Of a DNA stretch of 64,000 bases, positions 56,589-64,000 are shown in pieces. Position numbers and translations under genes: made by a program. Each line of letters opens with the position of its first letter. The stretch's first letter is position 1. Origin of the DNA: G965222505 sp965222505 (GTDB lineage: Bacteria > Bacteroidota > Rhodothermia > Rhodothermales > DATKEJ01); NCBI GenBank assembly GCA_965222505.1, contig OZ244956.1:3844001-3908000 (forward strand), in the 5' to 3' direction. The notes beneath the pieces are model-generated. The model had not been told where the DNA came from, ran no database searches, and saw only the letters and a list, made by a program, of their open reading frames with translations.

Positions 56589-57863
56589 TCAACGTTTACC
56601 TACCGGCTGTTGCTGCGTCCAGCAGTGCAGGCCACCGCCCATATGATTGAATGCGAGGGAAGGGATTGGCACGATACGTCTTCCCGGAAATAAGGATGCC
56701 ATCAGATCTTGTACTTCTTGGTCTCGCGCACCTGCTGCCTCGGGTAATCCCGATTCCCCATAAGCCGGGACCAGCACGAGGCCGTTGGTCACGAAAAAGT
56801 TCAGATAACTGCTCACCGGTACCCACTGGAGTTGGTCGCCGGGCTTGATATCGGGCAGTTCTTCGGTCAGCGAACCAAACGGGCCATTCGCTTCTTCTGT
56901 GGCGGTAAAACTGAAGTAGGGCACATCTGGCATGGGCACCAGGATGACCTCAAAGGGTTGGCCGTCCTGGTTCGTCGCGTTTTTCAAAATCTCGTAGTTG
57001 ACCAGCATATGCTCACGTGTGAGCCGTTTGACCGGGTCTTGTGCGGCCTGCAGAGAATCAGGCATGGCGAGTAAGACCGTACGGGCATCAACAAAACGGC
57101 TAAACTCATCAATGTGCCCCCCCACGCCAGATCCAATATAGCCGGGCATAATTACCTGTGCCCCCAACGGATCTTCTGCCAGGCCTGACTTGAGCCAAAT
57201 CACCTTTTCTGTTCCCAGAACCCGTTTGAGTTCGACTTCAATGGCGGGTTTGTCCAGGCCGGGGTTGCGTTGCAGGGTGGTGCTTTCCACCTGAAGTAGT
57301 GTACCCTTACCATTGCCTTCCAGCGCTCCACCCTCCATCACGAGCGATGAAACCACCGTGGGAAGGTTCATCCGCTGGGCCATCATGGTATCGAAAGGAT
57401 AAGCGTCTTCAAAGTCCGCATACAGGGCGGCCGGATGCCCATAGTTGTTCCACCGAAAATCGACCACACGGACCTCGCCGTTCGGGGTGCGGACGAAGAT
57501 GGGGCCTTTGTCTCGGGTCTGGGCGATGCTGTCTACGGCCACCCATTCCACCTGTCCAGCATCAATGTCGAATCGGGACAGCGCAGCCCGGAGGTCATAT
57601 ATCAAGCGGGTGTTGTGGCGTCCCGAGAAGTCGATGCGAGGCACCACCGCTTTCACACGAACGTGCGGTGCCATCGTGGCCACCATTTGTAGCGCCACGG
57701 TATCGACGGGAGCGCCAAAGAAGGGGACCCATACGGCCTCATGTTCCTCCCACTCGGCCGGTAGCGTGTAGGTCTCGGGTTCCGGTACACACCCGGCTCC
57801 CAACCCCATGATCAGTAACACCAGGGGCATGCGATACCACCCCTCTCGAATCCAGACGTTCAT
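56589..57863 (-). CDS. Agmatine deiminase / peptidyl-arginine deiminase family lipoprotein
   Basis: From the ATG at 57863 the 424-residue product has a lipoprotein-type signal (MPLVLLIMGLGAGC) and the PAD_porph fold: TYTLPAEWEEHEAVWVPF, VVDFRWNNYGHP, VVSSLVMEGGALEGNGKGTLL, GSGVGGHIDEFSRFVD (catalytic Asp/His region) and the C-terminal MGGGLHCWTQQQP carrying the catalytic Cys. Related enzymes hydrolyse agmatine to N-carbamoylputrescine or citrullinate arginine; an exported form suggests extracytoplasmic substrates. A frame extension to 57905 is not used, since it overlaps a palindromic repeat. Confidence 0.88.
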   Translation of the reverse strand: MNVWIREGWYRMPLVLLIMGLGAGCVPEPETYTLPAEWEEHEAVWVPFFGAPVDTVALQMVATMAPHVRVKAVVPRIDFSGRHNTRLIYDLRAALSRFDIDAGQVEWVAVDSIAQTRDKGPIFVRTPNGEVRVVDFRWNNYGHPAALYADFEDAYPFDTMMAQRMNLPTVVSSLVMEGGALEGNGKGTLLQVESTTLQRNPGLDKPAIEVELKRVLGTEKVIWLKSGLAEDPLGAQVIMPGYIGSGVGGHIDEFSRFVDARTVLLAMPDSLQAAQDPVKRLTREHMLVNYEILKNATNQDGQPFEVILVPMPDVPYFSFTATEEANGPFGSLTEELPDIKPGDQLQWVPVSSYLNFFVTNGLVLVPAYGESGLPEAAGARDQEVQDLMASLFPGRRIVPIPSLAFNHMGGGLHCWTQQQPVGKR

Positions 57864-57893
57864 GGTAATATCAGTCAATACCCTTGTACAAAG

Positions 57894-58015
57894 TGTCATC
57901 GCCAACCCCGCAGGGGTGTGGCGATCCTAGCTTTGGTTACCGGCCAACGGGAAGGCGAGCCGGGTCGTGGATTGAGTCCACACCACGCAACTATATGGTG
58001 ATTGTCGCGTCCTAC
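57894..58015. repeat. Degraded TGTCATTGCGAA-type palindrome, copy 3
   Basis: TGTCATCGCCAACCCC followed by GGGGTGTGGCGATCC matches the left half of the elements at 22912 and 63134. The right half (GTGATTGTCGCG) is poorly preserved. It lies upstream of the agmatine-deiminase-like gene. Confidence 0.5.
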
Positions 58016-58088
58016 TGCTGTAGCAAATCGTATTGATTTGTGGTATAATATACAATTCCGATCCCGTCCATCAACCCGGTAAGTAACG

Positions 58089-58679
58089 ATGAATACGGCC
58101 ATGCATGGAGGCAATACCCTGTCAGGAAATACGGAAAACGGTGGTGGGTGGCGCGGGAGCCGTTGGCGGATAGCCGCTTGGACTACCGCTGCGCTCATCC
58201 TGCTGCTGCCCCTGGTTGCGATGCAGTTCACCAATGAAGTGAACTGGGCCCTGGGGGATTTCATCATCGCCGGTATTCTCCTCTTTGGTGCGCTCGGTGT
58301 TTATGAGATTGCAACGAGGAAAACGGGCAACACTGCGTATCGAGCCGGCGTCGGCCTTGGGGTCGTGGCTACGCTCCTCCTCTTGTGGGGCAATGCGGCC
58401 GTGGGCATCACCGACACCGCAGCCGACGCGATGTACCTCGGGGTGGCCGCCATCGGGATTATCGGCATCATCATCGCACGGTTCCGGTCTGATCGTGCAG
58501 CCCGCACGATGTTCGCTGCGGCACTGGCCATGGTATTGGTTGCCGTGATCGCACTGGTTGCCGGGATGGTCGCGCCCCACAACTCCGCGTTCGGGGTATT
58601 GGGGATCACCGGGTTTTTCATGGTGCTGTTCATCGGGTCGGCGTGGCTCTTTCGGGAAGCCGCACGTGGGAATCCGTAG
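58089..58679 (+). CDS. Small polytopic membrane protein, unknown function
   Basis: The 196-residue protein has a Gly/Asn-rich N-terminus (about 1-27) and six hydrophobic segments: about 29-45, 58-72, 88-105, 115-128, 138-160 and 165-185. No catalytic or transport motif is visible. The last segments (AALAMVLVAVIALVAGMVA, GVLGITGFFMVLFIGSAWLF) resemble small membrane proteins annotated only as hypothetical. An AT-rich stretch with TATAAT lies 40 bp upstream, but no good -35 is seen. Confidence 0.6.
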   Translation: MNTAMHGGNTLSGNTENGGGWRGSRWRIAAWTTAALILLLPLVAMQFTNEVNWALGDFIIAGILLFGALGVYEIATRKTGNTAYRAGVGLGVVATLLLLWGNAAVGITDTAADAMYLGVAAIGIIGIIIARFRSDRAARTMFAAALAMVLVAVIALVAGMVAPHNSAFGVLGITGFFMVLFIGSAWLFREAARGNP

Positions 58680-58948
58680 CGGTACTACACGCCACGTCGT
58701 CATTGCAAGGAAGGACCTCTAGCTCTGAGGCGGCCCGTACATGTGCAGCCCATTGATGATCTTACCAAACAGTCTCTCAAGACCCCATGGAGAAGCTCAA
58801 TCCCTGGCTCGTTCCCGAAAGCGCACAGCGCATGGTGGGCTACTGAAGGGCTAAAATGTGCCCCATGCCATCCTTTGGGAAGTAAGTCTCGTATATTTGT
58901 TTGATCTGGTTGATTAAACCGACCCATCACGTGTATACGGTGACTCCA
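58680..58948. other. 269-bp gap, possible decayed coding remains
   Basis: Near 58740-58845 two frames carry protein-like pieces (PIDDLTKQSLK and then EKLNPWLVPESAQRMVGY before a stop), suggesting a frameshifted end of a lost gene. The evidence is thin. The right end holds the TATATTTG element described separately. Confidence 0.25.
58892..58899 (+). promoter_or_regulatory. Possible -7 element before the M20 gene
   Basis: TATATTTG is a full TAnnTTTG match 50 bp before the start codon. TTTG at 58874 is only 14 bases upstream, so the -33 element is not well placed. Confidence 0.35.
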
Positions 58949-60199
58949 ATGATACTGTTGAGACCTCTCCTGTCTGCGGCACTCATCGCCAGTCTGGCTT
59001 TCGCAGGTAATGTAAGGGCACAGCCCGCCGATCAGCCCGACCTTTTTGACCGCATGTCCCGGCATGTGGAGCAGCAGCAGCAAAAACTCATTGAGATCCG
59101 GCATGACATTCACCGACATCCGGAACGCTCCGGTGCCGAGGTGCGCACGGCCGAACTGATTGCCGGCCATCTGGCCGATCTCGGTTTCGATGTACGTGCT
59201 GGAGTAGGCGGCCACGGGGTGGTCGGTGTGCTGAAAGGAGGTCGCCCCGGCCCCGTAGTGGCCTTCCGGGCAGACATGGACGCCGTACGGTCATCCGCCG
59301 AGGACCCGGTCGAATACAAGTCGGTTATTCCTGGGGTGCGTCACATCTGTGGTCACGACGTACACACGACCATCGGAATCGGTCTGGCGGAAGGATTTTC
59401 GGCCATCAGAGCGGATCTGGCAGGCGCGGTGATGCTCATCTTTCAGCCTGCCGAGGAACGGGGCACCGGCGCCAAAGCCATGCTGCATGATGGTGCCTTC
59501 GATGCGTTGAAGCCCGATGCCATCTTTGCATTTCATACCGCGCCCTACAACGTTGGTGAAGTGGCAACTGTAACCGGTGGGATGATGGCAGGCCGTGCTT
59601 CAGTTTCGGTGACCATCCGGAGTGCGAGAGACTTGGCAGCAGCAACCTCAAAGGTTCGGGAGACCCTGGAGAAGGTGGGCACACTTTCGCCCCAACGTGC
59701 CGGGCAGGTCGCGCCCAAGGGCTTCATCATGGTCCAATTGTTTCCCACCCAGGCCTCCGCTGACCGTGAAGCTGTGGTGCGGGGACAGATCATGACGGCA
59801 GGCCCCGAGGATCGTGATCGTGCCAAGGCCGCCGTGATGGCTGCACTTGCGGCTTTGGACCTGTCAGAGACTACGCTCGAAACGGCCTACGACGAACGGT
59901 TTATGGAGGGCGTCACCAACGATTCCGCGTTGGTTGATTTGGCCAATGCCGGGATTCGTGCGTTGGCCCCTGAGACCAACATTCGGACAGTTCGCGGTGC
60001 TGTGCCAGCCTTCAGCGAGGACTTTGGTTCTTTCCAGGCGTTGGTGCCAGGCATTATGTATTTCCTTGGTGTCAGTAATCCTGAGGCCGGTACCGTTGGC
60101 ATGCCGCACAGCCCCGATTACGTTGCGGACGATGCCTCTATTCTGGTGGGTACCCGCACCATGCTCGCTGCGATGCTGGCACGCCTGATGGCCCACTAA
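58949..60199 (+). CDS. Exported M20D family amidohydrolase
   Basis: The ATG at 58949 gives a 416-residue product with a signal peptide (to about 26, VRAQ). The M20D pattern is clear: IRHDIHRHPERSGAEVRTAELI, VVAFRADMDAVRSSAEDPVEYKS, IPGVRHICGHDVHTTIGIGLA (metal Cys, His, Asp-x-His), IFQPAEERGTGAKAML and a C-terminal MPHSPDYVADD with the last metal His. Relatives hydrolyse N-acyl amino acids, hippurate or IAA conjugates. The export suggests scavenging of acylated amino acids. The middle dimerisation domain looks slightly shortened. The gene stands alone. Confidence 0.88.
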   Translation: MILLRPLLSAALIASLAFAGNVRAQPADQPDLFDRMSRHVEQQQQKLIEIRHDIHRHPERSGAEVRTAELIAGHLADLGFDVRAGVGGHGVVGVLKGGRPGPVVAFRADMDAVRSSAEDPVEYKSVIPGVRHICGHDVHTTIGIGLAEGFSAIRADLAGAVMLIFQPAEERGTGAKAMLHDGAFDALKPDAIFAFHTAPYNVGEVATVTGGMMAGRASVSVTIRSARDLAAATSKVRETLEKVGTLSPQRAGQVAPKGFIMVQLFPTQASADREAVVRGQIMTAGPEDRDRAKAAVMAALAALDLSETTLETAYDERFMEGVTNDSALVDLANAGIRALAPETNIRTVRGAVPAFSEDFGSFQALVPGIMYFLGVSNPEAGTVGMPHSPDYVADDASILVGTRTMLAAMLARLMAH

Positions 60200-60530
60200 A
60201 GCAACTTCGTCAATCACAATAGAGAACGGCAGCGACACAAACCGAGGGGGCACAAGCGCCGCTTGCACTGATTCTCCAAGAAGCATACCTTGATGAGCCG
60301 GAAGCAGGGTACCACATACATGTGTGGGCGCAACGCATCACGGAGTGGCCGGTTCCGTTTCCCCGGCAACGCGCCCACTATCATCAGCATGTTTTGTTCA
60401 ACCTCATCCCCCCTATGGGGTACTTCCCCTGGATAGGGGAGATGTCCGCAGGACAGAGGAGTTGATCTTGCACAATGTTATCAAAGAACGCTTATAACTG
60501 TGATAATAATCAATAATATGTTATGTTGAC
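60200..60530. other. 331-bp gap with an orphan open frame and AT-rich leader
   Basis: A frame without start codon is open from 60223 to a TGA at 60463-60465 and would encode pieces such as LALILQEAYLDEPEAGYHIH and TEWPVPFPRQRAHYHQHV. It is not recognised and may be gene debris. The last 55 bases before the sulfatase are unusually AT-rich (TTATAACTGTGATAATAATC) and may contain its promoter, although no consensus pair is clear. Confidence 0.3.
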
Positions 60531-62033
60531 ATGGGCCCAATGAGTGCATTATGTAGGTTGTACACGCTGCTCTTCCTTTGTTCGTTTGTGGTGCCGGTGG
60601 CCTTTGGGGCTGTGCCCGAGCCGATGCCCGATTCAACCACGGCACCCAGGCATATCGTCTTGATTGTAGCGGATGACCACGGGCAGGACACAGGGGCCTA
60701 CGGCAACCCAGTTATTCAAACCCCCAACCTGGACCGGCTCGCCGAAGAAGGGGTACGCTTCCGGCATGCCTATGCGACCACGGCCAGTTGTAGCGCCAGC
60801 CGTTCCGTGATTCTGACCGGTTTGCAAAACCACCGGACCGGCCAGTTCGGCCATATGCATGACTTCCACCATTTCCAAAGTTATGACCATCTGAAAACCC
60901 TGCCGGTCCTCCTGCACGAGTCCGGATACCGAACGGCCATGGCGGGCAAACTGCATATTGCGCCGCACGCATTGTATGCCTTTGATCGGCAATTTGGCGG
61001 GCATTCGCGCAGTTCTTATGCCATGGCCGATTCGGCAAAGGCGTTCATCGAGGAAAATCCCGATCAGCCGTTTTTTCTGTACCTGGCCACCTCGGACCCG
61101 CACCGGGGGGGCGGGTTTGCGGAAGAACTGCCCTACGGCCCGGATCGCTTCGGCAACCGCCCTGAGGGGTATCCGGGCATCACGCCGGTCGTGTATGACC
61201 CGGCAGCAGTGATCGTGCCGCCCTACCTGCCGAATACCCCGACGGCCCGTGCGGAGCTGGCGCAATATTACCAATCCATTTCCAGGGTGGATCAGGGCGT
61301 CGGCCATCTCATTGATATCCTCAAGGAAGCCGGGGTATATGACCAGACCCTGATCATCTATATTGCTGACCACGGTATCGCCATGCCAGGGGCCAAGACC
61401 ACCGTTTACGAACCCGGTTTACGGATTCCACTAATCGTCCGGCATCCCGGTACAGCAGGCGGAACGGTCAACAACGCCCTCATCAGCATGGTCGACATTA
61501 CGCCGACGATTCTGGACTACGCGGGTGTTAAACCGCCGGTGTATGACCAGCACATCATGTTAGCGCCGCTTAGAAAGGATTTGCCCGATGCCCACGGCCT
61601 GCATGGCCGGTCGTTTTTGCCGATTCTGGACCAGGAAAACCCGGAAGGGTGGGATGAAATTTTTGCCTCGCACACGTTCCATGAGATCCAGATGTACTAT
61701 CCCATGCGTGCCGTGCGGGATCGGTCCTACAAGCTGATCTGGAACATTGCCTATGGCCTGCCTTATCCCTTTGCATCCGACCTCTGGGAGGCCCCAACGT
61801 GGCAGGATGTGTATGTGCAAGGCCCCGAAGCCCTGTTCGGCCCACGCACCGTCAAGGACTACATCCACCGGCCCGAATTTGAGTTGTACGACATCAACAA
61901 AGACCCCTTTGAATCCCACAACCTCGCCACCGATCCGAATTATGCCGAGGTACTCACGCAGTACAAAGCCCGGCTTCAGGACCTGCAACGCCAGACCTCG
62001 GACCCCTGGTATCTGAAGTGGACCTATGAGTGA
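60531..62033 (+). CDS. Exported sulfatase (formylglycine-dependent, S1 family)
   Basis: The 500-residue enzyme has a signal peptide (to about 27, AFGA). The metal-binding start is IVLIVADDHGQDTGAYGNP (Asp48, Asp49). The formylglycine site is Cys87 in ATTASCSASRSVILTG, a C-x-A-x-R variant of the usual C-x-P-x-R. Other landmarks are AMAGKLHIAPH, YLATSDPHRGGG and IYIADHGIAMPGAKTTVYE (metal Asp-His and Lys). The overall pattern is closest to N-sulfoglucosamine/heparan-type sulfatases. It would remove sulfate from carbohydrates outside the cytoplasm. Maturation needs an anaerobic or FGE-type enzyme not seen here. ATG at 60540 is an alternative start. Confidence 0.9.
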   Translation: MGPMSALCRLYTLLFLCSFVVPVAFGAVPEPMPDSTTAPRHIVLIVADDHGQDTGAYGNPVIQTPNLDRLAEEGVRFRHAYATTASCSASRSVILTGLQNHRTGQFGHMHDFHHFQSYDHLKTLPVLLHESGYRTAMAGKLHIAPHALYAFDRQFGGHSRSSYAMADSAKAFIEENPDQPFFLYLATSDPHRGGGFAEELPYGPDRFGNRPEGYPGITPVVYDPAAVIVPPYLPNTPTARAELAQYYQSISRVDQGVGHLIDILKEAGVYDQTLIIYIADHGIAMPGAKTTVYEPGLRIPLIVRHPGTAGGTVNNALISMVDITPTILDYAGVKPPVYDQHIMLAPLRKDLPDAHGLHGRSFLPILDQENPEGWDEIFASHTFHEIQMYYPMRAVRDRSYKLIWNIAYGLPYPFASDLWEAPTWQDVYVQGPEALFGPRTVKDYIHRPEFELYDINKDPFESHNLATDPNYAEVLTQYKARLQDLQRQTSDPWYLKWTYE

Positions 62034-62215
62034 GGTGGACATCCTTGCGGGTTTGGTGAGCAGGTGGTATCGTGATGGGCACTGAAATACCGCTTCATCT
62101 GATCGAGGCCGCGTCCTATGAAAACGGGTTTGTTCAAGTCAAGTACGGCTTGCGATAGCAGGCTGTAAGTCGTAGAATAGTTCATGTAATCGAACTCCAT
62201 TTCCTCTGTCCTCAA
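62024..62215 (-). CDS. Possible small protein or gene remnant
   Basis: The 63-codon frame (MEFDYMNYSTTYSLLSQAV then LDLNKPVFIGRGLDQMKRYF) lies antisense between the sulfatase and the epimerase. Its composition looks protein-like, but it overlaps the sulfatase end by 10 bases and has no partner or visible ribosome site. It may be a decayed gene end. I could not assign a family. Confidence 0.25.
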   Translation of the reverse strand: MRTEEMEFDYMNYSTTYSLLSQAVLDLNKPVFIGRGLDQMKRYFSAHHDTTCSPNPQGCPPHS

Positions 62216-62232
62216 GTTAACCCGTACACACC

Positions 62233-63114
62233 ATGCAGATCGCCATTCACAACTGGATGCGTGCTGAACCCATCGAAACCACCGTTGCCCGGATTTCCAG
62301 CCAGGGGTACCATGCCCTGGAAATTGAAGGCTCTCCCGAAAAGTACGACACCAAATACGTCCGTAAACTGCTGAACGACCACAACCTGGCGTGCTGGGGA
62401 TCGGTGACCCTCATGCTGGGCGAGCGGAACCTAGTTGCCAAAGACGAAGCCCAACGCGCAGCTTCTATTCAGTATGTGAAAGACATCATCACAATGGTTA
62501 AGGAACTCGATGGGTACATGGTCTCGGTGGTGCCGGGCACCGTGGGCAAGATCGTGCCGGATGGTCGGCCGGAGGAGGAATGGCAATGGGCCGTAGAAGC
62601 GATGAAGGAATGTTATGCCTACGCCGAGCAATCCGGTATTCTCCTGGGGATTGAGCCGATTAACCGCTTTGAGACCTATTTCATCAACCGGGGGGACCAG
62701 GCCCTGGCCCTGGCCGAAGCCGTCGGTGAAAATTGCGGGGTGTGCCTGGACATTTTCCACATGAGTCTGGAAGAGGATGATTATTACGACATGATCCGGC
62801 GGGCCAAAGATCGCCTCGTCGGGTTCCACGTGGCCGACAACAACCGGCAAGCCCCCGGCATGGGCCGGCTGGATTGGACAAAACTTGTCGGTACGCTGAA
62901 AGAAGTCGGGTACGATGGGGCCTTGTCCGTAGAATTTTGTCCGCCGCTGGACCGTACCCCGGCCAACCCCTATCCGGGCAGCATCGACGAAAATCCGCAG
63001 GGCCTCTCGCCGGAGCAAAAGAAATTCCTGGAAGACCACGGCAGCTCTGCCTTTACGGAGGACTTCTACAGCATGCTCACGCAGCGTTCCATTGATACGT
63101 TGCTGATGATATAA
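62233..63114 (+). CDS. Sugar phosphate isomerase/epimerase family protein (TIM barrel)
   Basis: The 293-residue protein has the D-psicose/tagatose-3-epimerase-like pattern with its four metal ligands visible: Glu in GILLGIEPINRFETYFIN, Asp in CGVCLDIFHMSLEE, His in LVGFHVADNNRQAPGMGRLDW and Glu in GALSVEFCPP. YHALEIEGSPEKYD starts the barrel. No signal peptide is present, so it is cytoplasmic. Followed by an enolase-superfamily gene and preceded by a sulfatase, it fits a sugar-acid or sulfated-glycan degradation set. The true substrate cannot be told. Confidence 0.85.
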   Translation: MQIAIHNWMRAEPIETTVARISSQGYHALEIEGSPEKYDTKYVRKLLNDHNLACWGSVTLMLGERNLVAKDEAQRAASIQYVKDIITMVKELDGYMVSVVPGTVGKIVPDGRPEEEWQWAVEAMKECYAYAEQSGILLGIEPINRFETYFINRGDQALALAEAVGENCGVCLDIFHMSLEEDDYYDMIRRAKDRLVGFHVADNNRQAPGMGRLDWTKLVGTLKEVGYDGALSVEFCPPLDRTPANPYPGSIDENPQGLSPEQKKFLEDHGSSAFTEDFYSMLTQRSIDTLLMI

Positions 63115-63133
63115 AAACAAAAATTCCTTTTCC

Positions 63134-63241
63134 TGTCATCGCGAACCCTGTGTTAAGTAGGGTGTGGCGATCCCACTCCGGGCACTAGTGCTTATAGTGG
63201 GATTGCCGCGTCAGGGCCGGAGGCCCTTCCTCGCCATGACA
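63134..63241. repeat. REP-like imperfect palindrome, TGTCATTGCGAA family, copy 2
   Basis: TGTCATCGCGAACCC at the left and TCGCCATGACA at the right are near reverse complements. Inner arms GTGGCGATCCCACT and AGTGGGATTGCCGC also pair. The layout and length match 22912-23020. It separates the epimerase from the enolase-superfamily gene. Confidence 0.75.
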
Positions 63242-63288
63242 GGGCGGGGTCTGTTTAGCCACGTATTCAAGAGTTAGGTCTACCGACC

Positions 63289-64000
63289 ATGAAAATCACC
63301 GACGTACAAGCCTACTGGCTTCGCTGCCCCATTCCCCAGCCCAAACAGCACCGCTCGGATTATGGGCTGCTGACGGACTTCGACATGACGCTGGTCGTGA
63401 TTACCGCCGAAAGCGGGTTGCAGGGCTTCGGGGAGGCCAAGGCAGCCGTCGGCTCCTCCGGGGTTTGTGCGTCTATTGTGGCCTGTGTGACGCATGAATT
63501 GCGCCCCATCCTGATCGGGCAGGATGCCCGCCGGATCAACGAACTCTGGGAGCGCATGTACAGCGGCACGCGGGACCATTACGCCATCAAACGAGGCCGG
63601 GTGTTTCCCATCCTGGGCAACCGCGGCCTGACGGTCTCGGCCATGAGCGGCGTGGATATGGCCCTGTGGGACCTCCTCGGCAAATCGTTGGATGTGCCGG
63701 TCGTGCAGTTGCTCGGCGGGGCCGTTCGGCCAGAGATGGAAGCCTATGCCAGCGGCGGCTGGGCTGGGGTCGAGGAGATTGGCGCACAACTGTCAGGGTA
63801 TACGACCCAAGGGTTCAAGGCCGTCAAGATGCGGGTTGGCGTGATGGATGAGACCGTAGCGTACAGCATCGAACGGGTAAAAGCGGCGCGTCATGCATTG
63901 GGGCCGGAGGTCAAACTCATGACGGATGCACATGGAACGATGAGTGTACCGGAGGCCAAACGGTTTTGCCGAGGGGTAGCGGATTGTAACCTGTACTGGT
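63289..64000 (+). CDS. Mandelate racemase / muconate lactonizing enzyme family protein (runs off window)
   Basis: From the ATG at 63289 the frame is open to the window end (237 codons seen). The N-terminal capping domain (MKITDVQAYWLRCPIP, GFGEAKAA) is followed by the start of the enolase-superfamily barrel: SGVDMALWDLLGKSLDVPVVQLLGG, FKAVKMRVG (catalytic K-x-R/K) and VKLMTDAHGTMSVPEA with the first metal Asp. Members dehydrate sugar acids or racemise acid substrates. Its neighbour is a sugar epimerase, suggesting sugar-acid catabolism. The remaining catalytic residues lie outside the window. Confidence 0.88.
   Translation, partial: MKITDVQAYWLRCPIPQPKQHRSDYGLLTDFDMTLVVITAESGLQGFGEAKAAVGSSGVCASIVACVTHELRPILIGQDARRINELWERMYSGTRDHYAIKRGRVFPILGNRGLTVSAMSGVDMALWDLLGKSLDVPVVQLLGGAVRPEMEAYASGGWAGVEEIGAQLSGYTTQGFKAVKMRVGVMDETVAYSIERVKAARHALGPEVKLMTDAHGTMSVPEAKRFCRGVADCNLYW

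Noticed and set aside
56575..56693. Tail of the nucleoside-hydrolase-like frame as a genuine C-terminus
   Set aside because: It lies antisense to the conserved C-terminus of the agmatine-deiminase-like gene and carries no family similarity.
58021..58053. TATAAT at 58044 as a sigma-70 promoter for the small membrane protein
   Set aside because: No acceptable -35 hexamer is found at 16-18 bases upstream.
60223..60465. Orphan 80-codon open frame before the sulfatase
   Set aside because: There is no start codon in a usable position and no recognisable family; kept only as possible debris.

Overview
The window reads as a chromosomal segment of a Bacteroidota-superphylum bacterium, most likely Rhodothermota (Rhodothermales-like). 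The signs are a moderately high GC content by eye, a large secreted protease ending in a type IX secretion (Por) C-terminal sorting-type domain, several promoters of the TTTG/TAnnTTTG Bacteroidota type (the clearest at 50136-50168), many Sec, Tat and lipoprotein exports, and a Ser/Thr kinase next to its own ECF sigma factor. The lineage is an inference; no rRNA gene is present.

Layout. 1-6610: tail of a GT-B glycosyltransferase, a 1434-residue subtilisin-like protease with FG-GAP-type repeats and sorting domain, an RsbW-like ATPase and a polytopic GT87-like glycosyltransferase, nearly all abutting or overlapping. 6773-10598: a methyltransferase, then an ECF sigma factor with a membrane protein (probable anti-sigma) and two exported coiled-coil proteins. 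10944-18166: housekeeping and envelope genes (DUF1684 lipoprotein, amidase, apt, RidA, an atypical SDR, CutC, M61 peptidase). 18163-21808, minus strand: debris of a second kinase, a Pkn2-type kinase with TPRs and its ECF sigma factor. 21957-29395: an exported sugar-isomerase-like protein and an accessory block of modular exported proteins that share an N-terminal domain and GIGVYG-type repeats but end either in an S74 chaperone or in a second shared domain. 29371-37046, minus strand: a methyltransferase, an Eis-like acetyltransferase, trpD-trpC-[antitoxin-toxin]-trpF-trpB without trpA, and a D-threonine-aldolase-like enzyme. 37212-47267: rpsF-rpsR-rplI with a terminator, dsbD, a TPR membrane protein and a bacterial alpha-2-macroglobulin. 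47268-51264: an IS200-type insertion among hairpins, an outer-membrane protein with three SPOR domains and a DUF4105 protein. 51401-64000: exported proteins and catabolic enzymes (DUF305, LVIVD, Gfo/Idh, agmatine deiminase-like, M20, sulfatase, sugar epimerase, enolase-superfamily dehydratase) mixed with gene remnants.

The most striking non-genic signal is a family of degenerate 7-bp tandem repeats in at least nine intergenic gaps. At most loci the repeats form two inverted arms around a short centre, so the locus can fold as a hairpin. The heptad differs between loci but is homogenised within each, and arrays abut start or stop codons; one supplies the trpB stop codon. They resemble the heptameric STRR repeats described in cyanobacteria. 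Two other palindrome families occur (about 110-bp TGTCATTGCGAA elements and GTAGGGAC/GTCCCTAC hairpins), concentrated in the accessory regions.

Gene decay is visible at four or more places: a kinase remnant, a hydrolase remnant downstream of a perfect sigma-70-like promoter, a frameshifted nucleoside-hydrolase-like gene, and short orphan frames. With the IS200 element and the toxin-antitoxin pair inside trp, this suggests active local rearrangement.
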